In this document: positions 26,537 through 35,437 of the stretch, piece after piece | Numbering within the stretch: the first letter of the stretch is position 1 | How the letters are laid out: the number at the start of each line of letters is the position of its first letter | DNA from: Prevotella sp. | Lineage (GTDB): Bacteria > Bacteroidota > Bacteroidia > Bacteroidales > Bacteroidaceae | Assembly: GCA_016285245.1 (NCBI GenBank) | Contig: JAEEQH010000015.1 | Location: 1 to 64,000 of the forward strand | DNA: 64,000 nt | Direction of reading: 5' to 3' | The notes under the pieces: generated by a model | Told to the model about the DNA's origin: nothing | Databases searched by the model: none | Seen by the model: the letters and a program-made list of their open reading frames with translations, nothing else | Made by a program: the position numbers and the translations under genes

Positions 26537-27631
26537 TTAGACCGTGATTTCGCCCGAGCCGTAGCAGCGGTGGTGGTCAGCGTCGTAGACGACACAGAAC
26601 TGTCCGGGAGCCACACCGTGGATGGGGGCATCGGCATGGACGAGGTAGCCGTCGGCTGTTGGTTCAATGCGTGCCGGCAGGAACTCCGGTGTGTGGCGTA
26701 TCTTCAGCGTGATGCGCTCCGGCGGCAGCTGTCCGTTGATGCTGTGGAAGGCGTGGATGGGGAACGTCTGCTTGTAGGCCGTCGCGGGGTCGTAGCCGTG
26801 CGAGACGTAGAGGACGTTCGCCACGGGGTCTTTCTTCACGATGAACCACGGGCCACCGCCGAAGCCGAGACCCTTGCGCTGGCCGATGGTGTAGAACCAG
26901 TGGCCGCGGTGCTCGCCGATGCGCCGTCCCGTCTCCAGTTCGATGACGTCGCCGGGCTGGTCGCCCAGGTAGCGGCGGATGTACTCCGTATAGTCAATCT
27001 TACCCAGGAAGCAGATGCCCTGCGAGTCCTTGCGGCGGGCACTCACCAAGTGTTCGCGCTCAGCAATCTGGCGCACCTCGTCCTTCATGTAGTGGCCGAT
27101 GGGAAACAGCGCCTTCTCCAGCTGCCAGTCGTAGATCTGCGCCAGGAAGTCCGTCTGGTCCTTCACAGGGTCGGGACTAGTCGTAAGCCATTTTATTCGC
27201 TCCTCGCTCCTCGTTCCCCGTTCCTCGAATTCCGTCTGCGCATAGTGTCCTGTGGCGATGAGGTCGTAGTCGTGGCCGCGCTTCTCGTGGAAGGCGCCGA
27301 ACTTGATGAGACGGTTGCACATCACGTCGGGGTTGGGCGTCAGTCCTGCGCGTACCTTGTCCATCGTGTACTTCGTCACCTGGTCCCAGTACTCGCGGTG
27401 GCAGTCGACGACCTCCAGCCGGCAGCCGTACTTCGCCGCCACAGCCGTCGCCATCTCCAGGTCCTCCTCCGAGGAGCAGTCCCACTCCTCTTCTTCCTCA
27501 GGACCAATTTTGATGTAGAAGCAGTCGGGATGGAGTCCCAGCCGTGCCAGCTCATAGACCGCTACGGAGCTGTCGACGCCGCCCGACAGCAGCACCGCAA
27601 TCCGCTTTCCTTCCAGTTCGTTCACATCCAT
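26537..27631 (-). CDS. mnmA: tRNA-specific 2-thiouridylase MnmA
   Basis: Thiolates uridine 34 of tRNA-Lys, Glu and Gln. PP-loop VLLSGGVDSSVAVYEL at the N-terminus; catalytic cysteine candidates in NPDVMCNRLIKF and SQGICFLG; the conserved GHYAQ and KDQTDFLAQ blocks. About 364 residues from the ATG at 27631; upstream in-frame codons overlap the promoter and are rejected. A short insert (FEERGTRSEERI) from CTCCTCGCTCCTCG repeats at 27197-27229 sits between GHYA and KDQTDF, a variable loop. Stop lies 15 bases from GH31, which may be cotranscribed. Confidence 0.94.
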   Translation of the reverse strand: MDVNELEGKRIAVLLSGGVDSSVAVYELARLGLHPDCFYIKIGPEEEEEWDCSSEEDLEMATAVAAKYGCRLEVVDCHREYWDQVTKYTMDKVRAGLTPNPDVMCNRLIKFGAFHEKRGHDYDLIATGHYAQTEFEERGTRSEERIKWLTTSPDPVKDQTDFLAQIYDWQLEKALFPIGHYMKDEVRQIAEREHLVSARRKDSQGICFLGKIDYTEYIRRYLGDQPGDVIELETGRRIGEHRGHWFYTIGQRKGLGFGGGPWFIVKKDPVANVLYVSHGYDPATAYKQTFPIHAFHSINGQLPPERITLKIRHTPEFLPARIEPTADGYLVHADAPIHGVAPGQFCVVYDADHHRCYGSGEITV

Positions 27632-27674
27632 AGGATCAGCTAATCTTCGGCGTCCTTTCTTTCCGCCGATGCTG

Positions 27675-27706
27675 CAAAGGTACGAATAAAAGCGTGAAAG
27701 GCCAAA
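27675..27706 (-). promoter_or_regulatory. Promoter for mnmA (and perhaps GH31)
   Basis: Minus-strand TTTG (27706-27703), 20 bases, TACCTTTG (27682-27675). Confidence 0.65.
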
Positions 27707-27770
27707 TGTATTCTGCAATTTTTATCCCGAGGTAAACCGTTAATTGTGGTTAAAGTTTAGGAAAAATCCA

Positions 27771-27800
27771 TTGTCATTCCAAAACAAATACATATCTTTG
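27771..27800 (+). promoter_or_regulatory. Promoter for the SPFH-RHH pair
   Basis: TTG (27771-27773), 19 bases, TATCTTTG (27793-27800), 63 bases before the ATG at 27864. Confidence 0.55.
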
Positions 27801-27863
27801 CGCTATCAAAATGATATCACTCAAAATTAAGAATTCAGAACTATAAACCTAACATTGAGAATT

Positions 27864-28826
27864 ATGGAAACGAAAGAGTATCAATTCAACGGAACGATGA
27901 TCAACGGCTTTCTGATGCTGTTTGTCAACATTGCCTTATTTGCATTGTCCGTCTATGGAATCGTCGGGAGCATCATCATGCTCGACACCTACAACACGGG
28001 CGGCTGGCTGTTAGGCGGCAGCCTGTTGCTGCTGGTCGTAGACATTATCTTGAGTTGCGGATATATCATGCTGGAGCCAAATATCGCCAAGGTAACCACT
28101 TGGTTCGGTAAGTACAGCGGCACCTTTACGCGGACAGGACTCTACTGGATCAACCCGTTCTACGGCACGAAGAAGGTGAGCCTCAGAGCCCGCAACCTCG
28201 ATGCCGAGCCTATCAAGGTGAACGACAAGGTGGGCAACCCGGTGATGATTGGTTTGGTGCTGGTCTGGAAGTTGAAGGATACCTACAAGGCACTCTTCGA
28301 GGTAGATTCCCAAACGATGGCAAACGTGGCTCAGGGACAGATTGGCACCGACGTGCGGAGTATCATGAATGCCCTGGAGCGCTTCGTCCGTGTGCAGAGT
28401 GACGCCGCCCTGCGTCAGGTGGCCGGTCAGTATGCTTACGACGACGAGGACAACAAGTCGAATGAGCTGACCTTGCGCGACGGCGGCGAAGAGATCAACG
28501 AGCAGCTGGAACAGAAGCTCAACGAGCGTCTGGCGCTGGCCGGCATCGAGGTCGTCGAGGCCCGCATCAACTACCTGGCTTACGCTCCGGAGATTGCCGC
28601 TGTCATGCTGCGCCGTCAGCAGGCTTCGGCCATCATCACCGCCCGTGAGAAGATTGTCGAGGGTGCCGTGTCAATGGTAAAGATGGCGCTCGACAAGCTA
28701 TCGAACGAGGACATCGTGGAGCTGGACGACGACAAGAAGGCCGCTATGGTCTCGAACCTCCTCGTCGTGCTCTGTGGCGACGACTCGGCACAGCCGGTGG
28801 TGAACACGGGAACGCTGAATCATTGA
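27864..28826 (+). CDS. SPFH/Band 7 domain membrane protein
   Basis: A 320-residue stomatin/prohibitin-like protein. Two N-terminal transmembrane segments (about 13-40 and 48-72) precede the SPFH domain (about 75-260), with TRTGLYWINPFYGTKKVSLR and EARINYLAYAPEIAAVMLRRQQA. SPFH proteins organise membrane microdomains or regulate proteases; no specific partner is known from sequence. I start at ATG 27864 instead of a TTG nine bases upstream. Followed after a repeat-filled gap by a small ribbon-helix-helix gene, a pairing I recall from other Bacteroidota genomes. Confidence 0.85.
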   Translation: METKEYQFNGTMINGFLMLFVNIALFALSVYGIVGSIIMLDTYNTGGWLLGGSLLLLVVDIILSCGYIMLEPNIAKVTTWFGKYSGTFTRTGLYWINPFYGTKKVSLRARNLDAEPIKVNDKVGNPVMIGLVLVWKLKDTYKALFEVDSQTMANVAQGQIGTDVRSIMNALERFVRVQSDAALRQVAGQYAYDDEDNKSNELTLRDGGEEINEQLEQKLNERLALAGIEVVEARINYLAYAPEIAAVMLRRQQASAIITAREKIVEGAVSMVKMALDKLSNEDIVELDDDKKAAMVSNLLVVLCGDDSAQPVVNTGTLNH

Positions 28827-28895
28827 TAATTGACAATTCACAATTGACAATTCACAATTGACAATTCACAATTGATAATTCACAATTGATAATTG
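28827..28895. repeat. AATTGACAATTCAC tandem repeats
   Basis: About five 14-base units of the AATTGACAATTCAC/AATTGATAATTCAC type fill the whole gap between the SPFH and RHH genes. Same class as the inserts inside the GH31 and S9 peptidase genes. Confidence 0.75.
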
Positions 28896-29063
28896 ATGTC
28901 GAAGAAGGAGACGAAGAGTTTTATCCTGCGCGTCGACGCTGACACGATGAACGCGATAGAGGCCTGGGCTGCAGACGAGTTCCGTAGCACCAACGGTCAG
29001 CTACAGTGGATCATCACCGAGGCACTGCGCAAGGCAAAGCGTCTGCCCAAAAAGAGAGGATAG
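28896..29063 (+). CDS. Small ribbon-helix-helix (Arc-like) DNA-binding protein
   Basis: A 55-residue open frame from ATG 28896 to TAG 29061-29063. It starts MSKKETKSFILRVDADTM and continues with NGQLQWIITEALRKAK, giving the strand-helix-helix pattern of Arc-type repressors, with a basic end (KRLPKKRG). Probably cotranscribed with the SPFH gene. Target unknown; it may autoregulate the pair. Confidence 0.78.
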   Translation: MSKKETKSFILRVDADTMNAIEAWAADEFRSTNGQLQWIITEALRKAKRLPKKRG

Positions 29064-29078
29064 AACACGAGCTGTCAA

Positions 29079-29157
29079 AACAAAAATCTTCAAAAATCTG
29101 ACAAAAACAAGCCTGTCGAAAGCCATTAGTGTTAGATTTTTGAAGATTTTTGTTTAA
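29079..29157. repeat. Inverted-repeat element, solo copy
   Basis: Left arm AACAAAAATCTTCAAAAATC (29079-29098, continuing TGAC) pairs with the right arm (29131-29157) GTTAGATTTTTGAAGATTTT plus TGTTTAA. About 28 bases lie between. The arms match the repeats that flank the GxxExxY gene at 56862-57477. It may also serve as a terminator for the RHH or S9 genes. Confidence 0.6.
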
Positions 29158-29186
29158 CTCAGCGTGTTATGACACGCCCATAGGGC

Positions 29187-31673
29187 TTAAAGATGTTTCT
29201 TCGGATAAAGGGCGTCCCACCACGTGGGGTCGTCCTTTAACCATTTTGCAAACCAGGCCATCTGGGTGGCAAGCCACTTCTCCTTCTTCGCGTATTCCAG
29301 GATATGGTGGTTCTCGCCCTGCACCTCGACGAGGGCGACGTCACGGCCGAGAAGTTTCAGGGCTGTGAACATCTGGAGGCTCTCGATGAGCGGCACGTTG
29401 GTGTCGGCATTGCCGTGGAGCAGCAGCAGCGGCGTGTGGATCTTGTCGGCATTGAACAGCGGACTCTGGTCGACATAGAGCTGGCGGTGACTCCACGGAT
29501 AGCTGTTGGCCATCGAGACCTCGCTGTAGTTGTAGCCCCAGTAGCCCTCGCCCCAGTAGCTGGTGTGGTTGGCGATGCCGGCATGGCTGACGGCAGCAGC
29601 GAAGATGTCGGTGACGGTCTGTAAATACTGCGTCATGAAGCCGCCGTAGCTGGCGCCCATGCAGCCAATCTTCTCGGCATTGATGAACGGGTGATCCTTA
29701 CAAATCTTCTTCACACCCTCGATGATGTCGCCGGCAGGGGTACCGCCAGGCACGGTGCCATCGGCACGGGGTGTACCACCGGCGGTATTCACGTGACGCG
29801 AGGCCCATTCCTGTCCGAAGCCGGTAGCACCGCTGGGCTCGACGATATAGGCCACGTAGCCCAGGGAGTTCCAGTACTGCGGCGCATAGGGCGACTCGAA
29901 ATATCGGCTCACTGGCGAGCAGCCGCCATAATAGTAGACAATCATCGGGTACTTCTTCGAGGCATCGAAGTCCTTCGGCAGGTAGAGGCGGCCGTAGACG
30001 GTATCACCATTGCTGTTCTTGAAATTATAGTCCTCGCAGGTGCCTACCTCGGCGTCGCCAAGAGCGGTCTTTCCGTTGAATAAGAGGAGAGGCTTCGCAC
30101 TCTTGGGAATGGAGACGACATACGCCGATGCGGGCTCCAACGTGTTATAAGAAAGATACGCAAGGACGGGGGCGTGGGCAGCCATATCGAAGCGGTAAAC
30201 ATCGTCGCCAGGAACGTCAAGACGCTGGATCTTACCCGTCTTGGGGTTGAGCTGGTACAGGTAGACATAGTCGCGACACTCGGCACGGAAGTAGATCATG
30301 CCGTCGGCCCACGACCAGTCGACGCCACCGTCGACAGAGGGGTCGAAGTCCTTGGTCAGCGGCGTCACCTGACGCGTGGCGATATCGTAGAGGAACAGTT
30401 CGTTCTCCGTCATGCTCGGCGTACGGTCGGGCGGCAGCTGACAGCCTACGCGGTCGAAGGCCTCGGGGGTACCCATGATGAGCAACTGCCGGCCGTCGGG
30501 CGAGAAGTTGGCTCCCCCAATGAAGCCCTGGCACTGCAGCAGCGTGTCCACCTTCAGCGTCTGCGCGTCCATCACGTAGTAGTCGAGAACCTCCGTCGGA
30601 CGCTTGGCCAGACGCGAATAGCTGGAGCCGATGAGCAGCTGACGGCCGTCGGCACTGATGTCGGCGAGGTAGTGACCTTTCGAGCCGAAGGTGATGCGCT
30701 GGCTGATGCCACTCTGCACGTCGAAGCGCACCAGGTAGTTACGCTTGCGCCAGCCCGGCTGCCGGTCGTCCATCTCCACCACTTCGAAGACGCCCGGATC
30801 TTCTTTCGGGCCTTCCTCCTCGGCGGTGACGATGAGGTAGTCCTCGGTCGGGCTGATGGTATAGCTGCCATCGGGCAGACCGGCTGCCCAGCGGGTACGC
30901 TCACCCGTCAGCGGGTTCACCTTATATAATACGCGCAATCCCTGTTCGCGTTCTTCGGTTATCCATGCCGTGGTGCGCGGCATCCAGCGGATGTTCTGCG
31001 TCGGACGACTGAGTACGCGTCCGGTCTTCGCGTCGCGCAGCTCGTAGTCCCACCGGCTGTTACCACCACGTTCCGTCGTCTGGTAGCTGACAAAGACATA
31101 ACGGCCGTCTGGCGACAGCGATACACCTCGCACACGGCGCCCGTCCGTCAGGTCGTGAACCATGTATGGGTGAGAATTGACAATGGATAATTGAGAATTG
31201 AGAATTGATAATGGGGTGTTAAGGGTGACGCTGATGGAGTCGGTATCGTTGGGCTCAGCCAGATAGCGGATGGCTATGGTGTGGTGCTCGGGTGCCAGCT
31301 TCAGCTCACCGCCAGCCTCCGCGCCGTCGATGTAAAGTTTGTAGTTCTTCGGGCCCTTCACCTCAATCTTTCCCTTCAGGTAGTCGGCATTGTTCAGGTA
31401 GAACGAGAGGACACCGACGGACTTCGAGTCGGGGAGCGAAGGCAGCACGCCACCACGGAAGACCGTCGTCGGCTCAGCCTGGACGGGGAGTGCCGAGAGC
31501 ACAGACTTCTCATCGAACTTCTGTCCCTGTACATTCACGGTGTCCGTGGCGAAGGGTGTCGTCACGGCAAAGGGACCAGCCTGCCGGAACTCCTTGACTT
31601 CAGTCTTCACCTGAGCAAGGCAACAAGGCAGAAAAGTAAAAAGGAAAAAGGGTAAGGCGATAATTTTCTTCAT
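29187..31673 (-). CDS. Exported prolyl oligopeptidase family (S9) dipeptidyl peptidase
   Basis: An 828-residue serine peptidase from ATG 31673, with signal peptide KKIIALPFFLFTFLPCCLA. N-terminal beta-propeller (about 150-560), C-terminal alpha/beta-hydrolase with nucleophile in GASYGGFM, acid in HGNADTNVPL and histidine in GENHHI. Cleaves peptides, probably dipeptides with Pro or Ala, in the periplasm. An insert encoded by TGACAATGGATAATTGAG-type repeats (31171-31213, peptide LSILNSQLSIVNS) lies before the propeller. Last gene of frr-rsgA-S9, 25 bases after rsgA. Confidence 0.9.
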   Translation of the reverse strand: MKKIIALPFFLFTFLPCCLAQVKTEVKEFRQAGPFAVTTPFATDTVNVQGQKFDEKSVLSALPVQAEPTTVFRGGVLPSLPDSKSVGVLSFYLNNADYLKGKIEVKGPKNYKLYIDGAEAGGELKLAPEHHTIAIRYLAEPNDTDSISVTLNTPLSILNSQLSIVNSHPYMVHDLTDGRRVRGVSLSPDGRYVFVSYQTTERGGNSRWDYELRDAKTGRVLSRPTQNIRWMPRTTAWITEEREQGLRVLYKVNPLTGERTRWAAGLPDGSYTISPTEDYLIVTAEEEGPKEDPGVFEVVEMDDRQPGWRKRNYLVRFDVQSGISQRITFGSKGHYLADISADGRQLLIGSSYSRLAKRPTEVLDYYVMDAQTLKVDTLLQCQGFIGGANFSPDGRQLLIMGTPEAFDRVGCQLPPDRTPSMTENELFLYDIATRQVTPLTKDFDPSVDGGVDWSWADGMIYFRAECRDYVYLYQLNPKTGKIQRLDVPGDDVYRFDMAAHAPVLAYLSYNTLEPASAYVVSIPKSAKPLLLFNGKTALGDAEVGTCEDYNFKNSNGDTVYGRLYLPKDFDASKKYPMIVYYYGGCSPVSRYFESPYAPQYWNSLGYVAYIVEPSGATGFGQEWASRHVNTAGGTPRADGTVPGGTPAGDIIEGVKKICKDHPFINAEKIGCMGASYGGFMTQYLQTVTDIFAAAVSHAGIANHTSYWGEGYWGYNYSEVSMANSYPWSHRQLYVDQSPLFNADKIHTPLLLLHGNADTNVPLIESLQMFTALKLLGRDVALVEVQGENHHILEYAKKEKWLATQMAWFAKWLKDDPTWWDALYPKKHL

Positions 31674-31698
31674 CTCAATTATCAATTATCAATTATGA

Positions 31699-32616
31699 TT
31701 AGTACGCTTCGCGGTAACGGTTTTCGTCCTTGTCCTCGAGCATGGAGAGGTAGGACTGGTAGCGGCTCTGGGCGATGTAATGGTCCTCGACGGCCTTCAG
31801 GACAGCACAGCCCGGCTCGTGAGTGTGTGAACAATTGCTGAAGCGGCACTGCTTGGAGAACTCGAAAATCTCGCGGAAGTAGCTAGTAATTTCCTCGGGC
31901 TCCATGTCAAACGTTCCGAAGCCCTTGATGCCCGGGGTGTCGATGAGGAAACCATTACCTATAGCGATCATCTCTGAAAACGTAGTAGTATGCTGGCCGG
32001 AGAGATGCGCATCACTAATCTCTGCAGTGCGGAGGTTAGCATCAGGCACCAATCGGTTGATAAGGGTGGACTTCCCCACCCCACTATTACCACTGAGCAA
32101 GGTTATCTTATCTTCCAATAGCGGCCGCAGCTCTTCGACACCGTCACCACGTTCTGCCGATATCTGACGACACTCATAGCCGATAGTCTCATAAAGCTGC
32201 ACCATCATCTGTTGATAGCGACGTGAGTCATCGTCGAGAATGTCGGTTTTATTGAACACCAAAACAACAGGAACGCGATAGGCCTCAGCCGAAGCCAGGA
32301 AACGATCAATGAATGTGGTGGAGGTTTCCGGTCGAACAACGGTAATTATCAAAAAGGCCTGATCGACATTGGCCGCAAGGATATGGCTCTGCTTCGAGAG
32401 GTTGATACTTTTGCGGATGATATAGTTCTTACGGTCCTCAATCTCCGTAATCCAGTTACCTTCACCCACAATGACACGGTCACCCACAGCCACGGGATTA
32501 GTAGAACGAATTCCCTTGATGCGGAAATTCCCTTTAACCTTACAATCAAGGAGCTGGCCATCGTCCGTACGGACGGTGTACCAGCTTCCTGTATTCTTGA
32601 CGACGAGGCCTTTCAT
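31699..32616 (-). CDS. rsgA: Ribosome small subunit-dependent GTPase RsgA
   Basis: A circularly permuted GTPase that aids late 30S maturation. N-terminal OB fold (about 1-65), G4-like NKTD before the P-loop [14 protein letters not shown] (G1) and DTPG (G3) as expected for the permuted order, then the C-terminal zinc knuckle [14 protein letters not shown]. 305 residues. The ATG lies one base after the frr stop, so coupling with frr is likely. Confidence 0.95.
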   Translation of the reverse strand: MKGLVVKNTGSWYTVRTDDGQLLDCKVKGNFRIKGIRSTNPVAVGDRVIVGEGNWITEIEDRKNYIIRKSINLSKQSHILAANVDQAFLIITVVRPETSTTFIDRFLASAEAYRVPVVLVFNKTDILDDDSRRYQQMMVQLYETIGYECRQISAERGDGVEELRPLLEDKITLLSGNSGVGKSTLINRLVPDANLRTAEISDAHLSGQHTTTFSEMIAIGNGFLIDTPGIKGFGTFDMEPEEITSYFREIFEFSKQCRFSNCSHTHEPGCAVLKAVEDHYIAQSRYQSYLSMLEDKDENRYREAY

Positions 32617-32617
32617 C

Positions 32618-33178
32618 CTACACCGTCATGATTTCCTTGTTCTTCGCCTCGATCAGGGCGTCGAGCTTCTTGATGTACTTGTCGTGCAACTTCTGGAGCT
32701 CGAGTTCGGCATCTTTCTCGTTGTCCTCGGAGAGACCGTCCTTGATGGCTTTCTTCAGCTTGTCCTTGATGTCGGCACGGATGTTACGCACCTCAATCTT
32801 GGCACGCTCGGCAATCTTGTTGCACTGCTTCACCAGGTCACGGCGGCGCTCCTCGGTGGGCTGGGGAATGATAAGGCGGATTATCTCGCCGTTGTTCTCG
32901 GGGGTGATGCCCACATCGCTGTCCATGATCGCCTTCTCAATGTCGCGAATCTGCTTGCGGTCCCAGGGTTTGATGGCGATGGTACGTGCGTCGGGGCAGT
33001 TGACGGTGGCCACCTGGTTCAGGGGCACGCGGGAGCCGTACGACTCCACCTTCACGCCGTCGAGGATGGCAACGTTAGCACGGCCGGCACGGATGCGGTT
33101 GAGCTCTTCTTCCAGGAACATGGCGGCCATCTCCATACGCTCCTCGCTCTTGCTTAATGTCTCTTTAACGTCGATCAT
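32618..33178 (-). CDS. frr: Ribosome recycling factor
   Basis: 186 residues, the standard RRF length. Splits post-termination ribosomes with EF-G. Conserved [26 protein letters not shown] segment near the N-terminus and the C-terminal three-helix bundle ([27 protein letters not shown] in pieces) are visible. First gene of frr-rsgA-S9, promoter at 33241-33248. The leader contains GTACTATT...ACAATGTACTATT repeats (33183-33214), identical in type to an insert inside GH31. Confidence 0.95.
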   Translation of the reverse strand: MIDVKETLSKSEERMEMAAMFLEEELNRIRAGRANVAILDGVKVESYGSRVPLNQVATVNCPDARTIAIKPWDRKQIRDIEKAIMDSDVGITPENNGEIIRLIIPQPTEERRRDLVKQCNKIAERAKIEVRNIRADIKDKLKKAIKDGLSEDNEKDAELELQKLHDKYIKKLDALIEAKNKEIMTV

Positions 33179-33240
33179 AATATGTACTATTTAACAATTT
33201 ACAATGTACTATTGATGGATTTTTTAGGTTTTTCTGCCCA

Positions 33241-33248
33241 CAAAGTTA
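33241..33248 (-). promoter_or_regulatory. -7 box for the frr operon
   Basis: TAACTTTG on the minus strand, with CTTG at 33272-33269 about 20 bases upstream. Confidence 0.5.
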
Positions 33249-33298
33249 GGGTTTTTCCGCGAAACAGCCAAGGAGTTTACGTTTTTTTCGCAAATAAT

Positions 33299-33329
33299 TT
33301 TGTCGTTCGGTGGTTTTTTCCTATCTTTG
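33299..33329 (+). promoter_or_regulatory. Promoter for the six-kinase operon
   Basis: TTTG (33299-33302), 19 bases, TATCTTTG (33322-33329), 35 bases before the first ATG. I see no other strong match inside the cluster, and all intergenic gaps are short. Confidence 0.6.
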
Positions 33330-33364
33330 CGGTCAGATTACTCGACCTAAAAACGTAAAATAAC

Positions 33365-35419
33365 ATGATAACGCTGTTTGATCCTGTCCACATCCTGGCC
33401 TATGCTGTGGCTGTCATGCTCATCGGCACGTTCTTCGTGTTGTTTTACATCGGCTTGACTTACTACAGGGAACAGGACGCCACCCGCGAGGGACTGATGA
33501 AGAACGCGCAGCTGGCTTCGGTGATGCGTTCGTGCAAGATTCGTGTATGGCTCATGCGCCCGCACGCGAACCGCTATATCCTACTCTCGGAGCGGGGTAC
33601 CGTCGAGGCCGAGTTTGCACCCATCGACTTCTCGAACCTTTACAAGCATACGGACTTTGACGAGATGCGCCGGCTGGTGACGGAGATCAGCGAGGGTCGC
33701 CTGAAGACGGCGACGTGTCGCATCAGGAGCAAACCCATGGCTGACGGCCAGCGCCATATGTACGACGAGCACATCTGTGTGCTGGAGTACGATGCCAAGG
33801 GACGTCCGATGACCATCATCGGTCTGCAGCACGACATCAGCGACAAGCTGGAGAGCGAGCAGAAGGTGAACAACCTGTTGATGCTCTACCACACCATCTT
33901 CGACTCGTCGATCATCAACACGATGTTCTACGACAGCAACGGCCGTCTGAGCGACATCAACGAGAAGGCCTGCGAGACGTTCGGTATCAAGGACCGCCGT
34001 GCGGCGATAGAGCGCGGCATCTACCTGACGGACGTGCCGGCGTACAAGGGCATCGACCTCCAGAAATTCTACGGCCACCACATGGTATCGATCACGGACA
34101 TCGGTAAGGAGCGCGAGAAGAACGGTTCCCTGATTCCGGAGATCACCCTGTCGGGTAAGCTCTACTACGACACGATTGTCAACCCCATCTACGACGAGCA
34201 GGGCAAGCTGGTGGGCGTCTACACCGCCGGCCGCAGCATCAACGAGATGGTGGAGTCGTACCACCGTCAGCAGGAGGGTACGCGCCAGCTGAAGGAGATG
34301 ACGCAGCAGATGCAGGAGTATATCGACAACATCAACATTGCCCTGCGTGTCAGCGAGGTGCGCTTGATGAACTATCTGCCCGACACCCATGAGGTAGAGA
34401 TCAGCAACGACCTGAACACGAAGAAGCTGCGACTAACACAGATACGCTGTTTCACGCTGGTGTCCCCGGAGCACCGCCACCAGTTGGCCACGATGATCCG
34501 CCAGATGGACCGTCGCGTGGACACCCGCATCGACATGACCGTGCGGTCGACGCTGCGCGACCATCAGGGTCGTGACGTTTGGCTGACCTTCAGCCTCATC
34601 CCGATGAAGTGTGCCGACGGCAGCGTCAGCCATTACTTCGGTATGTGCCGCAACGAGACGGAGATGGTCTCAACGGCGGCCCTGCTGAAGGAGGAGAGCC
34701 GCAAGGCCCAGGAGACGGAACTGCTGAAGGACGCCTTCCTGCAGAACATGAGCTACGAGATCCGTACGCCGCTGAGTGCCGTCCTGGGCTTCGCCGAGCT
34801 GCTGAACAGCGACCATTCGGCCGACGAGGAGACGGTGTTCATCGACCAGATCAAGAAGAACGCCAACCTGCTGCTGCAGCTGGTGAACGACATCCTGTTC
34901 ATCTCTCGCCTGGACGCCCACATGGTGGAGATCAAGACAGGGCCAACGGACTTCGCCATGCTCTTCGACGGCTGGTGTCACCAAGGGTGGACCCACCACA
35001 ATGCCGAGGTGAGCACGTCTATCGAGAACCCCTACGACCACCTCATCGTCGACATCGACGACACGAACCTTGGCATCGTCATCAACCGCCTGTGTGCCAA
35101 CGCCGCAGCCATGACCACCGAGGGTGCCATCCGTGCGAAGTACGAGTATCGCAACAACCAGATTATCATCAACATCCAGGATACCGGCAACGGTTTCAAC
35201 GAGAGCGAGTCCAAACGTCTGTTCGAACGGTTCGCCAAGGATCGCAGCAGCAAGGACAACGATACCGGTCTGGCACTACCCATTGCCAAGGAGCTGGTAG
35301 AGCAGATGGGCGGCACCATCGACTTCCAGTCGGAGCCCGGCAAGGGCAGCATCGCCTGGGTGACCATCCCCGCCACCGCCATACTGGCAGAGCGGAAAGA
35401 CATCAGTACCACCGCATAG
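33365..35419 (+). CDS. Kinase A: PAS histidine-kinase-like protein without phosphoacceptor His (type 1)
   Basis: 684 residues. One N-terminal transmembrane segment (about 10-32), three PAS-like regions (about 50-160, 175-290, 320-430), a HisKA-like domain and a HATPase_c-like domain. The H-box reads NMSYEIRTPL: Tyr464 (TAC) replaces the phosphoacceptor histidine. The ATP-binding domain is also altered: N-box LCANAAAMT lacks the usual lysine, G1 DTGNGF is partial, and G2 is TGLALP instead of GLGL. It is therefore likely a pseudokinase. Closest relative in the window is kinase E, with the same Tyr. Followed 18 bases later by kinase B. Confidence 0.88.
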   Translation: MITLFDPVHILAYAVAVMLIGTFFVLFYIGLTYYREQDATREGLMKNAQLASVMRSCKIRVWLMRPHANRYILLSERGTVEAEFAPIDFSNLYKHTDFDEMRRLVTEISEGRLKTATCRIRSKPMADGQRHMYDEHICVLEYDAKGRPMTIIGLQHDISDKLESEQKVNNLLMLYHTIFDSSIINTMFYDSNGRLSDINEKACETFGIKDRRAAIERGIYLTDVPAYKGIDLQKFYGHHMVSITDIGKEREKNGSLIPEITLSGKLYYDTIVNPIYDEQGKLVGVYTAGRSINEMVESYHRQQEGTRQLKEMTQQMQEYIDNINIALRVSEVRLMNYLPDTHEVEISNDLNTKKLRLTQIRCFTLVSPEHRHQLATMIRQMDRRVDTRIDMTVRSTLRDHQGRDVWLTFSLIPMKCADGSVSHYFGMCRNETEMVSTAALLKEESRKAQETELLKDAFLQNMSYEIRTPLSAVLGFAELLNSDHSADEETVFIDQIKKNANLLLQLVNDILFISRLDAHMVEIKTGPTDFAMLFDGWCHQGWTHHNAEVSTSIENPYDHLIVDIDDTNLGIVINRLCANAAAMTTEGAIRAKYEYRNNQIIINIQDTGNGFNESESKRLFERFAKDRSSKDNDTGLALPIAKELVEQMGGTIDFQSEPGKGSIAWVTIPATAILAERKDISTTA

Positions 35420-35437
35420 AGAGAAAGGAACCACGAT

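Noticed and set aside
28827..28895. Possible CRISPR-like array
   Set aside because: Contiguous 14-base units with no unique spacers and no cas genes; simple tandem repeat.
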